A program made the position numbers and the translations under genes. From contig JANQED010000004.1 in NCBI GenBank assembly GCA_028278545.1, positions 141,477-205,476 on the forward strand: a stretch of 64,000 bases of DNA, in the 5' to 3' direction. Below the pieces are notes generated by a model that was not told the origin of the DNA, did no database searches, and worked only from the letters and a program-made list of their open reading frames with translations. This stretch comes from Anaerolineales bacterium (GTDB lineage Bacteria > Chloroflexota > Anaerolineae > Anaerolineales > UBA11858). Below are positions 43,351-50,393 of the stretch, in pieces; positions within the stretch are counted from its first letter, which is position 1; each line of letters begins with the position of its first letter.

Positions 43351-43492
43351 GTGCGTCTAACACTGGGGTTTTAAGCTGCCCGCCATCCTCGCCAGCGCCG
43401 CTACAGCATGAGACAAAGAAAATCTCGCTAGCGCCGGTCAATAAACTAGCGACAATCCCGCTCGCCCTTGACCGGGCTTGCCTTAGACGCGC
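43351..43492 (+). repeat. attC-like 142-bp imperfect inverted repeat
   Basis: The left end GTGCGTCTAAC holds an RYYYAAC-type box. The right end CTTAGACGCGC holds a near match to GTTRRRY, with C in place of the first G. The outer arms pair at 9 of 10 bases. Partly complementary inner segments (AAGC-TGCCCGCC against CCGGGCTT) lie between. It follows the small membrane protein gene directly, as a cassette attC site would. Confidence 0.5.
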
Positions 43493-43536
43493 ATTAAGTC
43501 GAAACAACAGATCATCGAACAGCAGATATCAACACC

Positions 43537-43568
43537 AACAGACGATCTTCGCTCGAAGATCGTCTGTT
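43537..43568. terminator. 15-bp perfect hairpin downstream of the TetR gene
   Basis: AACAGACGATCTTCG pairs with CGAAGATCGTCTGTT across two bases. T-tracts are weak, so its role as a terminator is likely but unproven. Confidence 0.6.
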
Positions 43569-43591
43569 GTTTACATGCGGAGCAGAGTCTG

Positions 43592-44155
43592 TCAGACTCG
43601 CCGCCCTTCCAGGAAGCTGTCAACATGGGTTTCCAGATTCAACGGGGGGACGGCGGCCTCGGGAAAGGCGTTTTCAAGCAGGCTGGTGTAAATCACCGGG
43701 CCTAGTAGAGCCGCCAGGGCGTGCAGCGGGGGTTCTGGCCGCAAAACACCCTCCTCCTGGTAGCGCGAGAGTACCCGGGCGAAGCGTTGGAAAATGTGGT
43801 ACGGGGCGTCCACCAGATCCGCCATTTCGGGGTAGCGGCGTATCTCCGCCAGTAGGATGGCGAAGAATTGACCGTGATGAACGGCAGATTCCGAATACGT
43901 TTTTACGATCCGCATGATGTCAGCGGCGGCATCGCCGGAGTATTGCGCGGCAGCGTCGAAGTTCGTCTGCGCGATGATCGCCGCGATGGCCTGCTTCACC
44001 AGTTGGGGTTTGCTGCCATATTTGCGGAACAGGGTCACCTCGCTGATATCAGCCGCTTCGGCCATCTGTTTGGTGGTGGCGCCCGCATAGCCTCGCTCGG
44101 TTACCACCTGAATGACCGCCCGATAGATATCGGCATCGTTTAGCACTTTTGGCAT
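43592..44155 (-). CDS. TetR-family transcriptional repressor
   Basis: This 187-residue repressor has an N-terminal helix-turn-helix (YAGATTKQMAEAADISEVTLFRKYGSKPQL, shown in part as KQMAEAADISEVTLFRKYGS) and an all-helical ligand-binding C-terminus. It is divergent from the QueG-like Fe-S gene, and palindromic operator sites lie between them. It probably represses that gene and itself. The inducer is unknown. Confidence 0.92.
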   Translation of the reverse strand: MPKVLNDADIYRAVIQVVTERGYAGATTKQMAEAADISEVTLFRKYGSKPQLVKQAIAAIIAQTNFDAAAQYSGDAAADIMRIVKTYSESAVHHGQFFAILLAEIRRYPEMADLVDAPYHIFQRFARVLSRYQEEGVLRPEPPLHALAALLGPVIYTSLLENAFPEAAVPPLNLETHVDSFLEGRRV

Positions 44156-44194
44156 CGTATCTCCTGACCGATCTCTCGCCCTATTCTATCATAT

Positions 44195-44249
44195 GTTAGT
44201 GTTGACTTACAATAAGAAGTGTGCTATATTATAGTTAGTAAATACTAAC
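44195..44249 (+). promoter_or_regulatory. Promoter with two TetR-type operators
   Basis: The promoter is TTGACT (44202-44207), 17-nt spacer, TATATT (44225-44230). A perfect palindrome GTTAGTAAATACTAAC lies at 44234-44249. An imperfect copy, GTTAGTGTTGACTTAC, overlaps the -35 at 44195-44210. Binding to both would block RNA polymerase. Confidence 0.8.
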
Positions 44250-44263
44250 AATAAGGATGACCC

Positions 44264-45274
44264 ATGAAACTCAAACGCCGCCTGCTCAGGACCTTCAAAG
44301 ACCGCGTCTTGAAACCCCAACTGAACAGACAAGATAGATGGGAAAAGAAGGTGGTCGATACCCCCGGGGCCACGCGCGGAGCGGAGGACTCTCCGGTGCG
44401 CTTCAATATCCCGCGCCAGGCGATCGAGACAGAAGGCGATCACCCGCCCCTGCCGGGCTTTCCCGGTTCGGCGCCGCAGATCATCAGCAGCATCATCAAC
44501 ATTCGCAAATCCGTCTATGATCTTGAGCGCAACCCGGCCAATGGGGAGAAACGCATCGATGCCAAAACGCTGGATGAGCTGCGAAGTTTCGCCAGATCAG
44601 TGGGGGCCGATGAGATCGGCTATGCCCCGGTTCCCCAGGAATGGGTGTTTCAGGACACCGCCATCCGTTACACGCAGGCTATCGTGCTGACGATGGAGAT
44701 GGACCAAGCCCGTATGGACCTCGCTCCCAGCCCGGATACTGCCGTGATGGTGCATGAGACCTATAACCAGTTGGGGCAGGTATCCAACAAAATCGCAGAT
44801 TGGCTGCGCCAGCGGGGGTATGCCGCCCATGCCGGGCATCCCTTGGGTGGAATGGCCTTATACCCGCCCATGGCCCAGGCAGCTGGCTTGGGCTGGCGTG
44901 GGATCAGCGGCCTGGTGATTACTCCCCAATTTGGCCCTCGGGTGCGGCTGGCAGCGGTGTTCACCGAGATCGAAAATCTGCCAGTCTATGAAGGCGATGA
45001 GCACGCCTGGGTGCTGGATTTCTGTGAGTCCTGTCGGCGCTGTATTCGCGATTGCCCGCCGGACGCGTTCTATGATCACCCCGTTCAGCATGAAAACGGC
45101 CTGGTTACCGTGCTCGATAATGGGAAGTGTTTTCCATATTTTTTGACTTACCACGGCTGTTCGGTGTGCATCAAGGTTTGCCCGTTCAACCAGCAAGATT
45201 TTTACAAGATCAAAGCTAGTTTTCTCGATTCTCAAGTGGATAGAACCCCGGTATCACCCACAGCCGGGAAGTAA
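44264..45274 (+). CDS. QueG/reductive-dehalogenase-like 4Fe-4S protein
   Basis: The protein (336 residues) resembles the cobamide-dependent epoxyqueuosine reductase and reductive dehalogenase superfamily. A central region includes RSVGADEIGYAPVPQEW and LGWRGISGLVITPQFGPRVR. Two 4Fe-4S clusters follow: CESCRRCIRDCPP near 250, and CFPY plus GCSVCIKVCPFNQ near 285-310. There is no twin-arginine signal, so it is probably cytoplasmic, unlike respiratory RdhA. It is probably repressed by the divergent TetR protein, which points to an inducible detoxification or halogenated-substrate role. No RdhB anchor is present. Confidence 0.75.
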   Translation: MKLKRRLLRTFKDRVLKPQLNRQDRWEKKVVDTPGATRGAEDSPVRFNIPRQAIETEGDHPPLPGFPGSAPQIISSIINIRKSVYDLERNPANGEKRIDAKTLDELRSFARSVGADEIGYAPVPQEWVFQDTAIRYTQAIVLTMEMDQARMDLAPSPDTAVMVHETYNQLGQVSNKIADWLRQRGYAAHAGHPLGGMALYPPMAQAAGLGWRGISGLVITPQFGPRVRLAAVFTEIENLPVYEGDEHAWVLDFCESCRRCIRDCPPDAFYDHPVQHENGLVTVLDNGKCFPYFLTYHGCSVCIKVCPFNQQDFYKIKASFLDSQVDRTPVSPTAGK

Positions 45275-45520
45275 GGGGGCACAACCACGCGGATTGACCG
45301 GTTCGAGGGGGTCAGCAGCCCTGGCCGATAGACCTGGGTTGAGTCAGCCCGGGGGCAAATAGGCCGCAGTTCCCTGCCGCCCACCCATTTTTCGCTTATT
45401 TCTACTCGAACTGCACCAGCAAGGGGAGCAGGGGCCGTTCGATCCTTTCCGTCAGGTATAATATCCACACTGTGGAACAAGCCATAGTTTGTGAGATTTG
45501 CATGTCACGGGGAAGGCAAT

Positions 45521-46744
45521 ATGAATGAGCGCAGACGGATCTTTTTCTTGATATTGATCATGAACTTTGCCGTGCTGGTTGTTTGGGGGGTTTCGATCTA
45601 TATTTTGTATCAAGCAGCATTGGAAGAAAGCAAGGAGCGGTTGAGAGTGACCGCCCAGAGCCAGGCCAGGCTGATAGAAGCTGTGGCCCGGTTTGATCAG
45701 ACCTACGCGCAGGATCACCCCGGCGGCCCAGCCGAGGGCACTTTGAGCCAGGTTCGTGATTCCCACGAGCAATATGAAGGTTTCGGTGAAACTGGCGAGT
45801 TTACGCTGGCGCGGCTCGAGGGTGAGTTGATCGTATTCTTGCTCAACCACCGACATTTTGATTTCGATGTCCCCGCGCCGGTGCCCATCGCCTCTGCGTA
45901 TGCCGAACCGATGCGCCAGGCCCTCTTGGGGAATTCGGGCAGCATGATTGGGTTGGATTACCGGGGAGAACGGGTGGTGGCAGCCTTCGAACCGGTCCAG
46001 GAGCTGGATTGGGGTATTGTCGCCAAGATAGATTTAGCAGAGGTTCGCGCTCCCTTTATCACAGCCAGTGCATACGCCGGGCTGATCGCGATTCTTATTG
46101 ACCTATCAGGGATCATCATCTTCCTGAGGGTGAGCAACCCGATACTAAAATACATTGAAGAAAGCGAATGGCAGTTCAGGCAGATCGCCAGTCAAATGTC
46201 GGGGGCCATTTATCGGTTTAGAGCTGACCCTGGGGGGGACTTCTCCATGGATTTCCTGAGCGAAGGCGCGCAAGACTTGTTCGACAAACCCCTCTCCCAA
46301 TTGATGGGGCCATCAGACCTGTTCGCGGACCTGCACCCCGATGACTACGAGCCGTTTATGGCCTCTCTCCAGAAGTCTATGGAGAATTTGACGCCCTGGA
46401 ATCACGAATTCCGCGTCATCTGGGAGAGGGATCAGTCCCTCCACTGGATTCGAGGCCGATCGAATCCCCGCAAAGAAGCCGATGGTTCGATTCTCTGGCA
46501 TGGTGTTCTGTCCGACATCACGGAGCGCAAACACGCCGAACAGGCCTTGCAGGAGGCCCACAATACGCTCGAGCAGCGCGTCGAGGAAAGGACCAGGGAG
46601 TTGCAGAAGCTGGTCAATGCCATGGCCGGCAGGGAAGTGCGCATGGCCGAACTGAAACAAGTCATCCAGAAGCTGCGCAGGCAGTTGATGGATGCCGGCC
46701 AGCACCCCACCGCCGACGACCCTCTCAACGAAATGCCGCCTTAG
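45521..46744 (+). CDS. Membrane PAS sensor without an output domain
   Basis: The start at 45521 follows GGGGAAGG and gives 407 residues. An N-terminal transmembrane helix (about 9-30) is followed by a periplasmic sensor of about 160 residues (dCache/CHASE-like: GLDYRGERVVAAFEPVQELDWGI in part). A second helix lies at about 185-205. A PAS/PAC domain follows (about 220-345, ending in HGVLSDITERKHAEQAL). The C-terminus is a coiled coil. Kinase, GGDEF and methyl-accepting domains are absent. It may signal by protein contact or be a truncated kinase. Confidence 0.8.
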   Translation: MNERRRIFFLILIMNFAVLVVWGVSIYILYQAALEESKERLRVTAQSQARLIEAVARFDQTYAQDHPGGPAEGTLSQVRDSHEQYEGFGETGEFTLARLEGELIVFLLNHRHFDFDVPAPVPIASAYAEPMRQALLGNSGSMIGLDYRGERVVAAFEPVQELDWGIVAKIDLAEVRAPFITASAYAGLIAILIDLSGIIIFLRVSNPILKYIEESEWQFRQIASQMSGAIYRFRADPGGDFSMDFLSEGAQDLFDKPLSQLMGPSDLFADLHPDDYEPFMASLQKSMENLTPWNHEFRVIWERDQSLHWIRGRSNPRKEADGSILWHGVLSDITERKHAEQALQEAHNTLEQRVEERTRELQKLVNAMAGREVRMAELKQVIQKLRRQLMDAGQHPTADDPLNEMPP

Positions 46745-46790
46745 CCCTCCTGACGGCACACACCCTGGTCAGGGAGCTACTTAGTTACGA

Positions 46791-47294
46791 ATGATGACGA
46801 ATCGAGGAACCATGAAAAATGAATTTGTGCGCCAGTATGCGCATACCTGGAGAGTATTTGCCCGGCTCGTAAATGATTTTACCGATGAAGCTTGGCTCCA
46901 CACTGGCCGAAAAACGATAACGCCGGTGAGGTTGTCTTTCCACATATTGGGAGCGATGAAGTACTATCTTGAAGATCAGTCGGAAATAGAGTTCGTATCG
47001 GGAAAAGCGTTTGATGTGGATAGCGCAGCAGCGGAAGAAGATGACCTTCCTTCGCGCGAAGACATACTGGATAGCATCGAGTACTTTTCAACAAAAACTG
47101 AAGAATGGCTGACAGAAATCGACTATCTATCATCAAATGAGACTTTTCCGTGGGCAGGAGAGACAAAGCTGGGTGTTGTTCTCTTCCTATTGAGACACAG
47201 CCTATATCATCTTGGGGAGCTAAGCTCATTGCTGAATGAGAGCCGGGGTGGAAATGTAGACGACAATTATGTAAAAGCATTAGAAGGGGCCTGA
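46791..47294 (+). CDS. DinB-like four-helix protein
   Basis: This 167-residue protein has the DinB/YfiT helical pattern, with potential metal His in SFHILGAMKYY and in LRHSLYHLGELSSLL. Start choice is uncertain: ATG 46791 or ATG 46812. DinB-family proteins are thiol-dependent metalloenzymes or unknowns. No substrate can be assigned. It is a single-gene unit of the island. Confidence 0.65.
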   Translation: MMTNRGTMKNEFVRQYAHTWRVFARLVNDFTDEAWLHTGRKTITPVRLSFHILGAMKYYLEDQSEIEFVSGKAFDVDSAAAEEDDLPSREDILDSIEYFSTKTEEWLTEIDYLSSNETFPWAGETKLGVVLFLLRHSLYHLGELSSLLNESRGGNVDDNYVKALEGA

Positions 47295-47325
47295 TAGATA
47301 AGTCCGACGCCCCCAACCCCGCCAC

Positions 47326-47377
47326 AGATGATTGGGGATACGCGGCGCAAAAAATCAAAGTTGGTTGTGGGCAAAGG
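47326..47377 (+). repeat. GCGGCGC-type dispersed repeat (R2a)
   Basis: GATTGGGGATACGCGGCGC, an A-run, then AAAGTTGGTTGTGGGCAAA. It matches 42546-42597 over about 50 bases with few changes. Confidence 0.7.
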
Positions 47378-47534
47378 ACATTCAGGATCGCAGCCGCCCG
47401 GCGTGTGATGCACAATTGCGACTGGAAATTTGGCGGGTAAAATATAGCAGGAGATTGCCATGACTACATTTCCGTTTGACGCTGAAACATTGATAAGAAT
47501 ATGTTGTCAATAATTAATTTTGGGAATAAAAATT

Positions 47535-48185
47535 ATGAATGATGCAGTAGTCTTATTGCACGGGTCTGGGCGTTCACTGCACTCTATGAGTCGGATGGCA
47601 AAGGCACTGGCACAACACAATTATAAGGTTTTCAATCTTGGATATCCATCGCGCCGATTATCAATTGAGGGACTTTCAGATTTTATTGGCAATCAAATTG
47701 CTGAACTCAATGTCGATCAGAATACAAAAATTCATTTTGTGACTCATTCCCTCGGTGGGATTGTGCTTCGCTTTTATCTGAAATCTAATCATCTTCCGAA
47801 CTTAGGTCGAGTTGTTATGTTGGCGCCGCCTAACCAGGGCTTGGAATTGGTCGATATTTTCGGACAAAATCCAATATTTGATTGGCTGATCGGTCCGGTA
47901 GGAAATCAACTTGGAACCAATCCTGACAGCCTGCCAAACAGTCTTGGTCCTGCGGATTATCCGGTTGGGATCATTGCTGGCAATATCAGTATCAACCCAT
48001 TCTTCTCTCCACTAATTCCTGGCGCGGACGATGGCCGAGTTAGTGTTTCAGGTGCTAAATTAGCCGGAATGGCAGATTTCTGCGAAGGTCCCTACATGCA
48101 CACATTTATAATGTATTATCGGCATGTTGTTCAGCAAACTATTAATTTCTTGGAACAGGGTTCTTTTCAAGCCACAGTGCGATAA
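47535..48185 (+). CDS. Alpha/beta-hydrolase (lipase/esterase-like)
   Basis: This cytoplasmic hydrolase of 216 residues has the oxyanion-side motif VVLLHGSGRS and the nucleophile elbow THSLGG. Candidate Asp is in GADDGRVS and His in YMHTFIM. A second in-frame start lies 15 nt upstream without a better ribosome-binding site. Similar small lipase-like proteins are common cassette genes. The substrate is unknown. Confidence 0.85.
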   Translation: MNDAVVLLHGSGRSLHSMSRMAKALAQHNYKVFNLGYPSRRLSIEGLSDFIGNQIAELNVDQNTKIHFVTHSLGGIVLRFYLKSNHLPNLGRVVMLAPPNQGLELVDIFGQNPIFDWLIGPVGNQLGTNPDSLPNSLGPADYPVGIIAGNISINPFFSPLIPGADDGRVSVSGAKLAGMADFCEGPYMHTFIMYYRHVVQQTINFLEQGSFQATVR

Positions 48186-48381
48186 GAAATGATAGTGATA
48201 GAAACATAAGTGAATGGCGTTCTAACCCCGCTTGCAGGCGTGCCCGGTAAGCAACGCCAATTTTCACGATTGGTTGCCGCCAAAGGGAACAGTGCCGTGC
48301 CTCAGACGTCCCATAAGGCAGCCGAAACAGAATAAACTCACCCCTTGAAGCAACTACGGCTTTGCCGTACAATATGGTGGA

Positions 48382-48693
48382 ATGGAATTCATTGAGACAT
48401 CCCTTTTTACACGACTGATCTATGACTATCTAGATGAAGACGAGTACTTGGGTTTACAAGTTTATTTGCTTCGCCACCCAGATAGCGGAAGAATTGTTCC
48501 AGGCTCAGGCGGTGTTAGGAAAATCCGCTGGGCAATAAAAGGCAAAGGCAAAAGTGGTGGCATCCGAGTGATATATTATTGGAAGATGAGCGATGCTGAA
48601 ATATGGCTCCTGACTGTTTATGGAAAGAGTGAACGAGATTCGATCCCAGGCCATATATTGAAGCAAATTGCAGAGGAAATCAAAAATGTCTGA
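48382..48693 (+). CDS. RelE/HigB-like toxin
   Basis: This 103-residue protein looks like an mRNA-cleaving RelE-fold toxin of the HigB2/BrnT-like group, with GSGGVRKIRWAIKGKGKSGGI and RVIYYWKMSDAEIWLLTVY. It is followed by an HTH antitoxin gene overlapping by 8 nt, the toxin-first order of HigBA systems. A TACAAT box ends 8 nt before the ATG, so the transcript may be nearly leaderless. Confidence 0.85.
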   Translation: MEFIETSLFTRLIYDYLDEDEYLGLQVYLLRHPDSGRIVPGSGGVRKIRWAIKGKGKSGGIRVIYYWKMSDAEIWLLTVYGKSERDSIPGHILKQIAEEIKNV

Positions 48694-48973
48694 GAGAAAT
48701 ATCGGTCAAGAGATCTTAGATGGTATCCGCGAGATCAAAGCCTTCAAAGAGGGGCAAGTGGATTTGGTGAGGCGTGCACTTAGCGAACCTTCTGATCCAA
48801 AGGAAATTCGTGCGAAGTTAAATTTATCTCAATCGGCATTTGCCGGTTTAATGGGCGTTAGCGTTCGCACAGTACAAGATTGGGAACAGGGTAGGCGAGA
48901 GCCAAGTGGGCCGGCAAAATCGCTGCTGCGAATTGCCGAACAGCATCCAACGGTGTTTTTAGAAATAGCGTAA
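48686..48973 (+). CDS. HigA-like HTH antitoxin
   Basis: This 95-residue Xre-type protein has the helix-turn-helix KLNLSQSAFAGLMGVSVRTV followed by QDWEQGRREPSGPA. It probably neutralises the upstream toxin and represses the operon. The start at 48686 follows GAGGAAA and is preferred over the upstream frame. Confidence 0.88.
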   Translation: MSERNIGQEILDGIREIKAFKEGQVDLVRRALSEPSDPKEIRAKLNLSQSAFAGLMGVSVRTVQDWEQGRREPSGPAKSLLRIAEQHPTVFLEIA

Positions 48974-49029
48974 TACTCACGAAAAATGCGAATTGGTGTC
49001 CATACTGAAACTATGGAGTCTCGTCACAC

Positions 49030-49076
49030 CGCCGGGCTGCTAACACCCTCGTTGGTTGGCTTGTTGAAACCCAGGA
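49030..49076 (+). repeat. GGGCTGCTAACACC-type dispersed repeat (R4b)
   Basis: GCCGGGCTGCTAACACC followed by CTCGTTGGTTGGCTTG. It aligns with 42616-42656. Confidence 0.6.
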
Positions 49077-49126
49077 TCGAGAAAATAAAACTTCTTAGGC
49101 GAAATGTGTTACAATGGAATTACGTT

Positions 49127-49140
49127 GAAAATACATTTTC
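49127..49140 (+). promoter_or_regulatory. Candidate operator palindrome
   Basis: GAAAAT-AC-ATTTTC lies 6 nt upstream of the first start of the antitoxin gene. It is a likely autoregulatory site for the RelB/DinJ-type antitoxin. Confidence 0.45.
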
Positions 49141-49155
49141 GAAAGAATGTGGATT

Positions 49156-49413
49156 ATGAAAACATCGACCATATCGGCAAGAATTGATCCAGAATTGAAG
49201 CAAAAGGTGGAACGTGTATTTAGGGAGCTTGGGCTTACTTCATCCCAGGCGATAACGCTTTTCTACAAACAAGTAGAACTCCAACAGGGACTTCCTTTTG
49301 TCGTCAAAATTCCGAATGATGCCACTATAAAGGCGTTGGAGAATGCGAGAACGCGAAGTGATTTGGAGAGTTTCAATACCGTCGAAGACCTTTTTGACGA
49401 TTTGGGTATTTGA
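49156..49413 (+). CDS. RelB/DinJ-like antitoxin
   Basis: This 85-residue protein has the ribbon-helix-helix start MKTSTISARIDPELKQKVERV followed by FRELGLTSSQAITLFYKQV, typical of RelB/DinJ (the first 20 residues give the beta-strand). It binds the YafQ-type toxin encoded next and represses the pair. The start at 49156 is chosen from the family; a start at 49147 is possible. Confidence 0.9.
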   Translation: MKTSTISARIDPELKQKVERVFRELGLTSSQAITLFYKQVELQQGLPFVVKIPNDATIKALENARTRSDLESFNTVEDLFDDLGI

Positions 49414-49682
49414 TGAGAGCGGTCAGGCGCACAACCCAATTCAAGAAAGATGTGAAGCGCATGGGGAGACGCGGTAAGAAGTTCGAAGAATTTAAGGAAG
49501 TGATCGGGAAGTTGGGTTCAGGAAAGGCCCTGGAAACCAAATACAGGGATCATTATTTGGTGGGGCAATACAAAGGTAGCCGTGAGTGCCATATTGAGCC
49601 GGATTGGTTGCTCATCTACGAAATAACTGACGAAGAACTCGTTCTTATTCGTACGGGGACTCATTCAGACTTATTTCGCTAG
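49410..49682 (+). CDS. YafQ-like ribosome-dependent mRNase toxin
   Basis: This 90-residue RelE-fold toxin has TTQFKKDVKRMGRRGKK and HYLVGQYKGSRECHIEPDWL. Then LIYEITDEELVLIRTGTHSDLF follows, with the catalytic His near the end as in YafQ. It overlaps the antitoxin gene by 4 nt (ATGA). Confidence 0.9.
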   Translation: MMRAVRRTTQFKKDVKRMGRRGKKFEEFKEVIGKLGSGKALETKYRDHYLVGQYKGSRECHIEPDWLLIYEITDEELVLIRTGTHSDLFR

Positions 49683-49766
49683 TTATTGAGCGCAAGAATC
49701 CTGAGATCATTGCGCGAGGAGGGTAATCAACGAGTGTGGAATGATGTCTGGAATCCCCCTCCTCCC

Positions 49767-49997
49767 CTACACCCCGCAGGTGGCGCAGGAGCCTGCGCTG
49801 CAGCTCCCGCACCCGCTCGCCGAGCTGCTGCCCGCCACGATCCGGCCCCCGCTGTGGGCGAAAGCCGTGGTGACCGCCCGCTGCGTCTCGACGCTCTGAC
49901 AGTTCTCGCATGAGATCGGGTCGTCCGCCTTGGAGAAGCTGCGGATGGCCTCGAATCGGGTGTCGCACTCGGCGCAAAGATACTCGTAAATCGGCAT
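49767..49997 (-). CDS. FmdB-type zinc-ribbon protein
   Basis: This small (76 residues) protein begins MPIYEYLCAECDTRFEAIRS, with a second CxxC in ISCENCQS. This is the FmdB/CxxC_CxxC_SSSS zinc ribbon. A Ser/Gly/Cys-rich tail ends in CGSCSAGSCATCGV. AAGGA precedes the ATG at 49997. Suggested roles are regulatory, but none is established. Confidence 0.92.
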   Translation of the reverse strand: MPIYEYLCAECDTRFEAIRSFSKADDPISCENCQSVETQRAVTTAFAHSGGRIVAGSSSASGCGSCSAGSCATCGV

Positions 49998-50100
49998 CGA
50001 CAAATTCCTTTCTTGGGGCGCTCCCGATTCTAATCCAGCCGGGGGAGCAGGTCAATGATGGGGGGCAGGATTCTCAGCTTGAAGCCAAATAAAGGCTTTT

Positions 50101-50172
50101 TTACCGCGAAGTGCGCGGGGAACGCGAAGATTCATAAAATTTTCTCCCCGCCCTCGGCCATCTCCGCGGTAA
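50101..50172. repeat. 'accgcgaag' intergenic inverted repeat
   Basis: TTACCGCG (50101-50108) pairs with CGCGGTAA (50165-50172). The inside carries GCGCGGGGAACGCGAAG. Related elements lie at 23700-23735 and 28229-28292. Confidence 0.6.
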
Positions 50173-50278
50173 ATTCACGAAAGGGGATATAATACAGGAG
50201 CCGCTTTTCCAGCCATCCCCGCCGGCTTCCTCGCAGTAATGACAGGTCTCAGGCTTTAATATGCCTTCTATAACTACC

Positions 50279-50308
50279 TTGGCAGGGGCCAATCTAATAC
50301 ACTATTAT
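50279..50308 (+). promoter_or_regulatory. Possible promoter of the PFOR operon
   Basis: TTGGCA and TATTAT are separated by 18 nt, 86 nt upstream of the nifJ start. Confidence 0.4.
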
Positions 50309-50393
50309 GTTGGAATGAAACCGGTTCCACGACGCATTATTTCTAACAAATTCGCCCTTTTGGCGAGTATTTATGGTCAAACGGAGACCCAAC

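Larger units (their letters stand above)
43257..43591. other. Intergenic region with an attC-like element and a hairpin
   Basis: The region holds the inverted repeat at 43351-43492 and the hairpin at 43537-43568. No gene is supported. Confidence 0.6.
50004..50393. other. Intergenic region upstream of the PFOR gene
   Basis: It holds a long imperfect inverted repeat (50101-50172) and a possible promoter (50279-50308). No gene is supported. Confidence 0.5.

Noticed and set aside
42530..49700. Intact integron with integrase
   Set aside because: No tyrosine-recombinase gene (intI) was found in the window, so only the cassette-like part can be proposed.
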